Below are positions 57,400 to 64,000 of a stretch of 64,000 nt of DNA, piece after piece. Numbering within the stretch: position 1 is the stretch's first letter; each line of letters opens with the position of its first letter. Under the pieces are notes generated by a model, which ran no database searches, had not been told where the DNA came from, and saw only the letters and a list, made by a program, of their open reading frames with translations. The position numbers were made by a program, and so were the translations under genes. Source of the DNA: Lichenihabitans psoromatis (GTDB lineage: Bacteria > Pseudomonadota > Alphaproteobacteria > Rhizobiales > Beijerinckiaceae); assembly GCF_004323635.1 (NCBI RefSeq), contig NZ_CP036515.1:3783501-3847500 (forward strand), in the 5' to 3' direction.

Positions 57400-58014
57400 G
57401 TGAACACTCAAGCAAAATGGGGCATCGCGCTCGCTGTCCTGGTCGGCGTCGCCGACGTCGGCCTGTCTGCCGCGCAAGCGCAGGACACGACCCACCATTC
57501 CGCCCGGCATCGCCGGACTGCAACAATTACCGACGTGTCGGATGGTGATCGGCCGCTGACCATCAACCCACGCCGCCGCCACAGCTTCGGCAATCTCGGC
57601 CAAGCCAATAATGGACCTGTGGTTCAGGTCGGGCCAAATGAGATCTACGCGCCAGGCGGCTTCAAGCTGCCGGGCCGTCCGCTCAACTTCCAGGAGCGGC
57701 AGGAAGTCCGGAAAGAGGCCCGCAACCAGTTCATCCGACGCGCGACGAGCGGGATCTATGGCTACGGAATCGATGGGCTCGGCGGCTTCGGCTTTGATAA
57801 CGACTCGGAGGTCGGGTATGACAATCCGAACTACGGCGGCTCCTTCAACACCTACACGGGCTATAATGGCGTGCCGTCCAACCTTGCGTTCGGACCAAGC
57901 TATGCCTTCCGCTACGTGACCGATCACGACCCGGAAGACGACGATACCGAGCGCGGCCATCCGCCTGCAGCGCCGGGCTCGGAGCCCTCGAACCCGTTCG
58001 ACATCGACAACTGA
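57400..58014 (+). CDS. Exported hypothetical protein
   Basis: A 204-residue exported protein with no domain I recognise. The signal peptide (WGIALAVLVGVADVGLSAAQAQ) starts directly after a GTG at 57400 that has AGAGG at good spacing; an ATG at 57331 would add 23 residues before the signal and is less likely. The middle is rich in Asn, Gly and Tyr (GIYGYGIDGLGGFGFDND, PNYGGSFNTYTGYNG), the end is acidic. It lies between trpE and the convergent panB and shares a strong terminator with panB. Confidence 0.7.
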   Translation: MNTQAKWGIALAVLVGVADVGLSAAQAQDTTHHSARHRRTATITDVSDGDRPLTINPRRRHSFGNLGQANNGPVVQVGPNEIYAPGGFKLPGRPLNFQERQEVRKEARNQFIRRATSGIYGYGIDGLGGFGFDNDSEVGYDNPNYGGSFNTYTGYNGVPSNLAFGPSYAFRYVTDHDPEDDDTERGHPPAAPGSEPSNPFDIDN

Positions 58015-58023
58015 CGTCAACTC

Positions 58024-58051
58024 CTGACGCGAGCCGAGTGGCTTGCGTCAG
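58024..58051. terminator. Bidirectional terminator between exported protein gene and panB
   Basis: CTGACGCGAGCC and GGCTTGCGTCAG pair over 12 bp with one G-U wobble and a 4-base loop, exactly between the two convergent genes; CTTTAT follows on the plus strand. It is the strongest hairpin I see in the window. Confidence 0.75.
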
Positions 58052-58053
58052 CT

Positions 58054-58872
58054 TTATGCCTGGGTGAACGTCTGCTCGTCACCTGGGAAGGCGCGTGAGC
58101 GCACATCCGCCGCATAGGCCGCCACTGCCGCATCGATGGTCTCGCCCGTTTCCGCATAGCGTTTGACGAATTTCGGCGTGAAATCGGCAAACATACCGAC
58201 GAGATCATCCGTCACCAGGATCTGGCCATCGCAGGCGACTGACGCCCCAATGCCTATGGTCGGAATGCTCACCTTTTGTGTGATGGTCCGCGCCAGAGGC
58301 TCAACCGTCCCCTCGATCACGACCGCGAACGCGCCGGCCTGCTGTACCGCAAGAGCGTCGTCGAGAAGCTTACGGCCTTCCTGCTCGCCCCTGCCCTGCA
58401 CCCGGAACCCGCCCAGCGTATTCACCGATTGGGGCATGAGGCCGATATGCGCCATGACCGGGATGCCGCGCTGGACCAGGAATGCGATCGTTGCGCCCAT
58501 TTCCGCGCCGCCTTCGAGCTTCACGGCGGAGCAGCCGCTTTCGGCCATGATCCGGGCCGCGCTTCGAAACGCTTGCTCGGGCGACGCCCCATAGCTGCCG
58601 AACGGCAGATCGACCACGACACAGGCGCGCTCCGTTCCGCGCATCACCGCAAGCCCATGATTGATCATCATGTCGAGCGTGACGCCCAGCGTCGTCGGCA
58701 TGCCGTAGAGCACCATTCCGAGCGAGTCACCGACGAGGATCAGGTCGCAATGGGTATCGAGAAGGCGAGCGATCGGCGTCGAATAAGCCGTCAGCGCCAC
58801 GATCGGCGTCGCCCCTTTTCGCTCGCCGATCTGACGTGGGCTGATCCGCTTTGATCGGGTTGGAGCGCTCAC
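58054..58872 (-). CDS. panB: Ketopantoate hydroxymethyltransferase
   Basis: First committed step of pantothenate synthesis: adds a hydroxymethyl group from methylene-THF to 2-oxoisovalerate. The 272-residue protein has [26 protein letters not shown] (metal-binding Asp), [17 protein letters not shown] and IGIGAS. The GTG at 58872 overlaps the stop of the previous gene as GTGA. PanC is not in the window. Confidence 0.96.
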   Translation of the reverse strand: MSAPTRSKRISPRQIGERKGATPIVALTAYSTPIARLLDTHCDLILVGDSLGMVLYGMPTTLGVTLDMMINHGLAVMRGTERACVVVDLPFGSYGASPEQAFRSAARIMAESGCSAVKLEGGAEMGATIAFLVQRGIPVMAHIGLMPQSVNTLGGFRVQGRGEQEGRKLLDDALAVQQAGAFAVVIEGTVEPLARTITQKVSIPTIGIGASVACDGQILVTDDLVGMFADFTPKFVKRYAETGETIDAAVAAYAADVRSRAFPGDEQTFTQA

Positions 58873-59180
58873 GCCTGCTCTCCTTGCGACGCGGGTCGCA
58901 GCAACTGGTCGCGGATCGCGGCTGCCTCTTCTGCAAGCGGGCCGCGATCGATCGGCTTGTCGGCGCGGGCATACCAATAAGCCGCATTGCTGGCATCACC
59001 CTCTCGCCGGTGAAGGTAGGCATGAACCCATGCGGCCGCAGGGCTTTCGTCATCGGCGACGCAGCGATGCGCCGCGTCCCAATCGCCTTTCCGGTCCCAC
59101 CACAAGGCCAGCAGCGGAGCCGTCAATCCGTGCGGCGGGCGATCGGACGCCAGCGTGGTTTCGAATTCCGGACCTGTCAT
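58869..59180 (-). CDS. Small hypothetical protein coupled to panB
   Basis: A 103-residue protein with no function I can assign. The body contains [36 protein letters not shown] and [12 protein letters not shown], a helix pattern like a short TPR/Sel1 repeat. The ATG at 59180 has GGAGG five bases upstream (inside an earlier in-frame ATG at 59192). It overlaps panB by four bases, so both are made together. Confidence 0.78.
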   Translation of the reverse strand: MTGPEFETTLASDRPPHGLTAPLLALWWDRKGDWDAAHRCVADDESPAAAWVHAYLHRREGDASNAAYWYARADKPIDRGPLAEEAAAIRDQLLRPASQGEQA

Positions 59181-59260
59181 GACGTCCTCCACTCCATGAT
59201 CGTCTTGTGTCCCGGTGGCCCGGCGACCGCAAGATGACGGTCGGCATCCTGCGGTGTCGC

Positions 59261-59289
59261 TTGACCTCCGCGTGCCGGCGTTTCACTTA
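59261..59289 (+). promoter_or_regulatory. Candidate promoter of trpGDC
   Basis: TTGACC (59261-59266) is followed after 17 bases by CACTTA (59284-59289), about 30 bases before the trpG start. The -10 is weak. It would make trpGDC independent of the ppiD-trpE transcript. Confidence 0.35.
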
Positions 59290-59319
59290 ACGTGTTATTC
59301 TCTGGTTCGGACATGTCCG

Positions 59320-59925
59320 GTGCAAAACGTCACGCTTATCGACAATTACGACAGCTTCACCTGGAACCTGTTCCACTACCTCGGTGGGCTCGGTGCGACC
59401 GTGACGGTATGGCGCAACGACGAGGTCGGTGTCGCGGACGTGATGAATGGCAAGCCGGACGCCATCGTCCTGTCGCCCGGCCCCTGCTCGCCGCGCGAAG
59501 CGGGGGTCTGCATCGATCTGATCAAGGAAGCGGGCGCCACCACGCCCATTCTCGGCGTGTGTCTCGGCCATCAGGCGATCGGTGATGCCTATGGGGCCGC
59601 TGTCACGCGTGCCGCCTCGCCGATGCATGGGAAAGTCTCCGACATCCATCACACGGGTCGGACGATCTTCCGGGGCATCAACGGTCCGTTCCGTGCCACG
59701 CGATATCACTCGCTGATCGTCGATCGTGACACGCTGCCGGGCGACTTGAGCGTGACGGCCGAGACTGGCGACGGGGTCATCATGGGCCTGTCGCATCGGG
59801 ACCATCCAGTGCACGGCGTACAGTTTCATCCCGAGAGTTTCCATTCCGAGCACGGGCACCTCATCTTGAAAAACTTCCTGGATCTCGCGGTCGGCTGGAA
59901 CCGCCAAAGCCAGGCCGGGCGGTAG
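59320..59925 (+). CDS. trpG: Anthranilate synthase component II (glutamine amidotransferase)
   Basis: Class I glutamine amidotransferase (201 residues) that feeds ammonia to TrpE, and possibly to PabB. The start LIDNYDSFTWNL, the nucleophile in GVCLGHQ (C81) and the His-Glu pair in QFHPES are present. The GTG at 59320 is the only start that fits the family N-terminus. The ribosome-binding site is weak. trpD begins three bases after the stop. Confidence 0.95.
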   Translation: MQNVTLIDNYDSFTWNLFHYLGGLGATVTVWRNDEVGVADVMNGKPDAIVLSPGPCSPREAGVCIDLIKEAGATTPILGVCLGHQAIGDAYGAAVTRAASPMHGKVSDIHHTGRTIFRGINGPFRATRYHSLIVDRDTLPGDLSVTAETGDGVIMGLSHRDHPVHGVQFHPESFHSEHGHLILKNFLDLAVGWNRQSQAGR

Positions 59926-59928
59926 GGC

Positions 59929-60948
59929 ATGGATCAGTTCAAGCCCCTACTTGGCAAGGTCGCGACGGGAGCGACCTTGACGCGCCCCGAAGCCGAAACG
60001 GCTTTCAACGATATGCTCTCGGGCGAGGTCACGCCGGCGCAGATCGGCGCCTTCCTGATGGCGCTCCGCGTCCGAGGCGAGACGGTCGATGAGATCACGG
60101 GCGCCGTCACGGCCATGCGATCCAAGATGCTGGCCGTGTCGGCGCCCGACAATGCCGTCGACGTCGTCGGCACCGGCGGCGACGGAGCGGGCACCTATAA
60201 CGTCTCGACGCTGGCAGCCCTGATCGTGGCAGGTTGCGGCGTTCCGGTCGCCAAACACGGTAATCGCGCCGCGTCGTCGCGTTCTGGCTCCAGCGACGTG
60301 CTGACGGCGCTCGGCGTCAAAATCGGCATCTCGGCCGCGTTGGTGTCGCGTTGTATCAACGAGGCGGGCGTCGGTTTCATGATGGCGCAAACGCATCATG
60401 CCGCGATGCGCCATGTGGGCGCGGCGAGGTCCGAACTTGGCACTCGCACCATCTTCAACCTGCTCGGCCCGCTCTCGAACCCCGCCGGCGTGAAACGTCA
60501 GTTGCTCGGCGTGTTTTCCGCCGCGTGGTTGGAGCCGCTCGCCGACGTCTTGCAGCGCCTCGGCAGTGACCGACTTTGGGTCGTGCATGGGTGGGACGGG
60601 CTTGACGAATTGACGACGACGGGGCCGAGCACGGTCGTCGAACTCATCGATGGGGCGTTCCGTCGCTTTACCGTGATGCCTGAGGAAGCGGGTCTGAGCC
60701 GCGCCACGACGGCGGATCTTCGCGGCGGCGACCCGGCCCATAATGCAGCCGCTCTGCGGGGCGTTCTCGATGGTGCGCGCAACCCCTATCGCGACATCGC
60801 GGTGTTGAACGCGGCCGCGACCTTGGTGGTGGCCGGTAAAGCCGCAACTTTGATGTCCGGCGCGGCCTTGGCCACCCAGGCTCTCGAGAGCGGCGCGGCC
60901 CGCGCGCGCCTCGACAGTTTGGTGACCCTCTCCAACAGCCCGATCTAG
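59929..60948 (+). CDS. trpD: Anthranilate phosphoribosyltransferase
   Basis: Transfers phosphoribose to anthranilate (339 residues). The PRPP site [27 protein letters not shown], and [14 protein letters not shown] are all readable. It sits between trpG and trpC; its stop codon is part of the TAGGA that appears to serve as the ribosome-binding site for trpC. Confidence 0.97.
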   Translation: MDQFKPLLGKVATGATLTRPEAETAFNDMLSGEVTPAQIGAFLMALRVRGETVDEITGAVTAMRSKMLAVSAPDNAVDVVGTGGDGAGTYNVSTLAALIVAGCGVPVAKHGNRAASSRSGSSDVLTALGVKIGISAALVSRCINEAGVGFMMAQTHHAAMRHVGAARSELGTRTIFNLLGPLSNPAGVKRQLLGVFSAAWLEPLADVLQRLGSDRLWVVHGWDGLDELTTTGPSTVVELIDGAFRRFTVMPEEAGLSRATTADLRGGDPAHNAAALRGVLDGARNPYRDIAVLNAAATLVVAGKAATLMSGAALATQALESGAARARLDSLVTLSNSPI

Positions 60949-60958
60949 GATCACGATC

Positions 60959-61765
60959 ATCACCGATATTCTCCGTAAAATTGAAGCCTACAAGCGCGAC
61001 GAGATTGCGGCCGCCAAAGCCGCCGTTACGTTGGGCGAGCTCGAGCGCCGGATCGCCGAAGGGGACGCGCCGCGCGGTTTCGTTGCGGCGATCCGCGCCA
61101 AGCTGAAGCAGGGCCGCACGGCCCTTATCGCCGAGATCAAGAAGGCGAGCCCGTCCAAGGGGCTGATCCGCGCCGACTTCGACCCGCCCGCGCTGGCTCA
61201 CGCCTATGCGGCCGGCGGTGCGGCCTGCCTCTCGGTTCTGACGGACGCCCCGTCCTTCTCCGGACACCCTGATTTCGTCAGGGCTGCACGATCGGCAGTG
61301 GCGTTGCCGGTGCTCCGCAAGGATTTCATGTTCGAGCCCTATCAGGTCGCGGAAGCGCGGGCCTGGGGCGCGGATTGCATTCTGATCATCCTCGCGGCGG
61401 TGTCCGATCAGGTCGCGGCAGACCTGACCGCGGCCGCCCACCATTATGGAATGGATGTGCTGGCGGAGGTTCATGATGAGGCGGAACTCGACCGCGCTCT
61501 GCGGCTGGACGCGACGCTGATTGGCGTCAACAACCGCAATCTCCGCACCTTTGAGGTGTCGCTCGCGGTTGCCGAGCGGCTCGCGCCGCATATCCCGGAT
61601 GATCGGATCGCGGTGGGCGAGAGCGGCATCTTCTCGGTCGCGGACCGCCAACGCTTAGCGGTGGTGGGGATCAACACGCTGCTGGTCGGCGAAGCCCTGA
61701 TGCGGCAAGACGATGTCGAGGCTGCCACCAAGGTTTTGCTGGCCGATCTTGCGGAGGCCACATGA
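60959..61765 (+). CDS. trpC: Indole-3-glycerol phosphate synthase, probable ATC start
   Basis: Closes the indole ring to form indole-glycerol phosphate. The barrel has [52 protein letters not shown] and GESGIFS. The conserved N-terminal helix [20 protein letters not shown] is present in frame, but between the upstream in-frame stop (60923) and a TTG at 61031 there is no ATG, GTG, TTG or CTG. The codon at the usual methionine position is ATC (60959), with AGGA eight bases before it (60947-60950). So either the gene uses ATC (268 residues), or it starts at TTG 61031 and lacks 24 residues, or the base call is wrong. The stop overlaps moaC (ATGA). Confidence 0.88.
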   Translation: MTDILRKIEAYKRDEIAAAKAAVTLGELERRIAEGDAPRGFVAAIRAKLKQGRTALIAEIKKASPSKGLIRADFDPPALAHAYAAGGAACLSVLTDAPSFSGHPDFVRAARSAVALPVLRKDFMFEPYQVAEARAWGADCILIILAAVSDQVAADLTAAAHHYGMDVLAEVHDEAELDRALRLDATLIGVNNRNLRTFEVSLAVAERLAPHIPDDRIAVGESGIFSVADRQRLAVVGINTLLVGEALMRQDDVEAATKVLLADLAEAT

Positions 61766-62250
61766 GCACCCTGACCCATATCGAGGCGAGCGGCGATGCT
61801 CGCATGGTCGATGTCTCCGACAAGGCGCAGACATCGAGGGTCGGCGTTGCGGAAGGCCTCGTCCTCATGCTGCCTGAGACGCTCGATCTCGTGCTCAGCG
61901 GTGACGCCAAAAAGGGTGACGTTCTGGGGACCGCTCGGATCGCCGGCATCATGGCGGCCAAGAAGACGCACGACCTTATTCCGCTCTGTCATCCTCTGCC
62001 GATCACATCCGTAAAGGTCGTGCTCACGCCTGATCGGGCCCTGCCGGGCATCCGCGTCGTCGCGACCGTCAAGGTCACGGGCCAGACCGGCGTCGAAATG
62101 GAAGCCCTGACGGCTGTCAGCGTCGCCTGCCTCACGGTCTACGACATGGTGAAGGCGGCCGATCGCGCCATGCGGATCGAGGGGATCCGCCTGCTCGAAA
62201 AGTCGGGCGGGAAATCCGGCCATTATCGCGCCGGGACCGACGCCCCATGA
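61762..62250 (+). CDS. moaC: Cyclic pyranopterin monophosphate synthase MoaC
   Basis: Second step of molybdenum cofactor synthesis (162 residues). The signature [15 protein letters not shown] and the [13 protein letters not shown] segment are present, with lysine and aspartate catalytic residues in the last of these. Overlaps trpC before it and moeA after it by four bases each (ATGA). The trpC-moaC-moeA-lexA order is common in alphaproteobacteria. Confidence 0.97.
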   Translation: MSTLTHIEASGDARMVDVSDKAQTSRVGVAEGLVLMLPETLDLVLSGDAKKGDVLGTARIAGIMAAKKTHDLIPLCHPLPITSVKVVLTPDRALPGIRVVATVKVTGQTGVEMEALTAVSVACLTVYDMVKAADRAMRIEGIRLLEKSGGKSGHYRAGTDAP

Positions 62251-63479
62251 CGGCCGATGCGATGCTCAGCGTCGCCGACGCCCTCGCGGCGATTTTGTCG
62301 ACCGCCCCCCAAGCCCTTCCCGAAGAAGATGTCGCATTGGCCTCGGCGCGTGGGCGCACGCTGCGACGCGATCTCCTGGCGCTCAGAACGCAGCCGCCGC
62401 TCCCGGTTTCGGCCATGGATGGCTATGCGGTTCGGGCCGCCGATCTCGCGCGTGCGCCTGTGGATCTCCGCGTGATCGGAACCAGCCAAGCCGGCCGAGC
62501 CTTCGACGGCGCGGTCCAGGCCGGGGAAGCGGTGCGGATCTTCACCGGCGCTCCCGTGCCGGACGGTGCCGATACGGTGCTGATGCAGGAAAACGCGAGC
62601 CTCCAAGGCGCAACCATGCGTGCCCTCCAGGCGGAACAGATCGGCCGCCACGTTCGGGCCGCGGGCCTCGATTTCAGCGAAGGGGATGTCGGTCTTCGGG
62701 CCGGTCGGCGCCTTGGCGCTGCGGAACTCGCCTTGGCGGCCGCCATGAATCACGCAAGCCTGCCTGTGGCTCGCCGTCCACGCGTCGCGATCTTGGCGAC
62801 CGGTGACGAACTGGTGTCGCCCGGGATGGTGCCCGGCCCCTCGCAGATCGTCGCGTCCAATTCCTTTGCGCTCGCTGCCATCGTCGAGCAAGCCGGTGGA
62901 TTGCCGATCGATCTCGGTATCGCGGGTGATAATTTCGAAGCCTTGAGTCGCGGCATTCGCGCCGCGAGCGACCAGCAGGCCGACCTTCTGATCACACTCG
63001 GAGGCGCCTCCGTCGGTGACCTCGATCTCGTGCAGAGCGCGCTGGTCCGGGAGGGGCTAGAGCTCGGCTTCTGGCGGGTCGCGATGCGGCCCGGCAAACC
63101 GCTGATGCACGGTAAACTCGGCGCCATGCGGGTCCTCGGCCTTCCCGGCAACCCCGTCTCGTCGATCGTTTGCGGCATCCTCTTTGTGCGACCGCTCATC
63201 CGCGCGCTCTGCGGGGACCCCGATGCGGCCGCCTCCATCGCCGAGCCGGCCCGTCTCGCGGTCGATCTGCCGGCCAACGACCGGCGCCAAGACTATGTTC
63301 GCGCAACCCTCGCGCTCCGCGCCGATGATCTGCCGCTTGCTCATCCTGCAACACTGCAGGATTCATCGATGCTCAAAGTACTGGCGGGCGCACAATGCCT
63401 GATCGTTCGTGAGCCGCATGCGCCCGCCGCTCGGGCCGGCGATCGTTGCATGATCATCCGGCACGATCGCTACCTCTAG
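62247..63479 (+). CDS. moeA: Molybdopterin molybdenumtransferase MoeA
   Basis: Inserts molybdate into adenylylated molybdopterin (410 residues). Seen are [38 protein letters not shown] and [12 protein letters not shown], plus [12 protein letters not shown] and [10 protein letters not shown] of the MPT-binding domain. Coupled to moaC; lexA follows after 150 bases with its own SOS box. Confidence 0.97.
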   Translation: MTADAMLSVADALAAILSTAPQALPEEDVALASARGRTLRRDLLALRTQPPLPVSAMDGYAVRAADLARAPVDLRVIGTSQAGRAFDGAVQAGEAVRIFTGAPVPDGADTVLMQENASLQGATMRALQAEQIGRHVRAAGLDFSEGDVGLRAGRRLGAAELALAAAMNHASLPVARRPRVAILATGDELVSPGMVPGPSQIVASNSFALAAIVEQAGGLPIDLGIAGDNFEALSRGIRAASDQQADLLITLGGASVGDLDLVQSALVREGLELGFWRVAMRPGKPLMHGKLGAMRVLGLPGNPVSSIVCGILFVRPLIRALCGDPDAAASIAEPARLAVDLPANDRRQDYVRATLALRADDLPLAHPATLQDSSMLKVLAGAQCLIVREPHAPAARAGDRCMIIRHDRYL

Positions 63480-63530
63480 CAACCCACGTGCAGGGCGTTG
63501 CGGCAGGTGGTTTGCGAGCGGGCCAAGCAT

Positions 63531-63545
63531 GAACGCAGCAAGAAC
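63531..63545 (+). promoter_or_regulatory. SOS box (LexA operator)
   Basis: GAAC-N7-GAAC, a perfect match to the alphaproteobacterial LexA site, 84 bases before the lexA start. It implies that LexA represses its own gene. Confidence 0.8.
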
Positions 63546-63629
63546 ATTCGTGCAATTGTTCTCTTTTTGTTTTACCGTCTGGCGACGAATCGTAAGGCTC
63601 TGACGGGCCATCGCGGCCGAGGGTGACGA

Positions 63630-64000
63630 ATGCTGACGAGCAAACAGAACGAACTTCTCCGCTTCATCCACGAACGGCTGAAGGAGCAGGGCGTGCCGCC
63701 CTCCTTTGACGAGATGAAGGAAGCCCTGGATTTGCGATCCAAGTCCGGCATCCATCGCTTGATCATGGCGCTCGAGGAACGCGGGTTCATCCGTCGTCTG
63801 CCAAACAGGGCTCGCGCCATCGAAGTGTTGAAGCTTTCGGACTCGTCGACCCCCACCGAGACAAAGCCATCGAAGTTCTCGCCGAGTGTGATCGAGGGAA
63901 CGCTGGGGCGCCTGCGCCCGCGTGGATCGCACGGATCCAACCACGAAGACGTCATGGCCGTGTCGGTGCCGATGATGGGGCGTATCGCGGCCGGCACCCC
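63630..64000 (+). CDS. lexA: SOS repressor LexA (3' end cut by the window)
   Basis: Repressor of the SOS response and self-cleaving protease. The first 123 residues are in the window: the winged helix-turn-helix domain ([43 protein letters not shown]) and a long linker. The self-cleavage site is A121-G122 in GRIAAGTP. The catalytic Ser and Lys lie beyond the window end. The linker is longer than in E. coli, as usual in alphaproteobacteria. An SOS box lies upstream. Confidence 0.95.
   Translation, partial: MLTSKQNELLRFIHERLKEQGVPPSFDEMKEALDLRSKSGIHRLIMALEERGFIRRLPNRARAIEVLKLSDSSTPTETKPSKFSPSVIEGTLGRLRPRGSHGSNHEDVMAVSVPMMGRIAAGT

Overview
The window is a gene-dense, GC-rich chromosomal segment of an alphaproteobacterium, most likely of the Hyphomicrobiales (Rhizobiales). 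The evidence is a short prolyl-tRNA synthetase without the large insertion domain, a pyruvate dehydrogenase E1-beta with a fused lipoyl domain, a LexA gene preceded by a GAAC-N7-GAAC SOS box, a DUF2865 protein, and familiar neighbourhoods (eno-ftsB-pdhABC-lpd-lipA, yajC-secD-secF, ppiD-trpE, trpGDC-moaC-moeA-lexA, recG/sdhE-mfd). I cannot name a genus. I see no rRNA, tRNA, CRISPR array, insertion sequence, prophage or plasmid element; almost everything is housekeeping.

Layout. 1-6.2 kb: secreted DUF2865 protein, then gltX, lolD, lolC/E and proS on the minus strand. 6.5-14.4 kb: a DUF1127 peptide; a queuosine/proline-isomerase operon (periplasmic cyclophilin, small exported protein, cytosolic cyclophilin, queA, tgt); and a cysS-GNAT-cimA operon. 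14.6-19.4 kb: a small conserved-looking hypothetical, a pyrimidine-catabolism pair (dihydropyrimidinase, beta-ureidopropionase-type amidase) divergent from a RutR-like TetR gene with a clear operator between them, then a molbindin and an exported protein. 19.5-25.5 kb: mfd and sdhE divergent from recG. 25.5-33.9 kb: a minus-strand envelope block (glmU, glmS, flippase, glycosyltransferase, L,D-transpeptidase-like lipoprotein) ending in a HerA-like ATPase. 34-37.8 kb: opgG-opgH for periplasmic glucans. 37.8-47.2 kb: eno, an FtsB-like gene, the complete pyruvate dehydrogenase set, two small GlsB/YeaQ membrane proteins and lipA. 47.3-53.6 kb: sulfurtransferase, yajC-secD-secF followed by homologues of the mitochondrial complex I assembly factors NDUFAF3 and NDUFAF6, and an aldo/keto reductase. 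53.8-64 kb: ppiD-trpE, an exported protein, panB with a small partner gene, trpG-trpD-trpC, moaC-moeA, and lexA cut by the window end.

How the genes work together: lipA supplies the cofactor used by the PDH lipoyl domains; tgt and queA are consecutive queuosine steps; hydA and the amidase are consecutive steps of reductive pyrimidine breakdown under a probable RutR switch; lolCD, SecDF-YajC, PpiD, OpgGH and GlmSU all serve envelope biogenesis; mfd, recG and lexA serve DNA repair. Many genes are joined by 1-4 nt start/stop overlaps (ATGA, GTGA, TGATG), implying translational coupling.

I did not find a convincing undescribed multigene system. The most unusual sequence-level observations are a trpC reading frame whose conserved N-terminus can only be reached from a non-standard start (ATC with a well-placed Shine-Dalgarno), a RutR-type operator overlapping a candidate promoter, a Tgt with most of its zinc ligands replaced, and the Sec/NDUFAF3/NDUFAF6 linkage.
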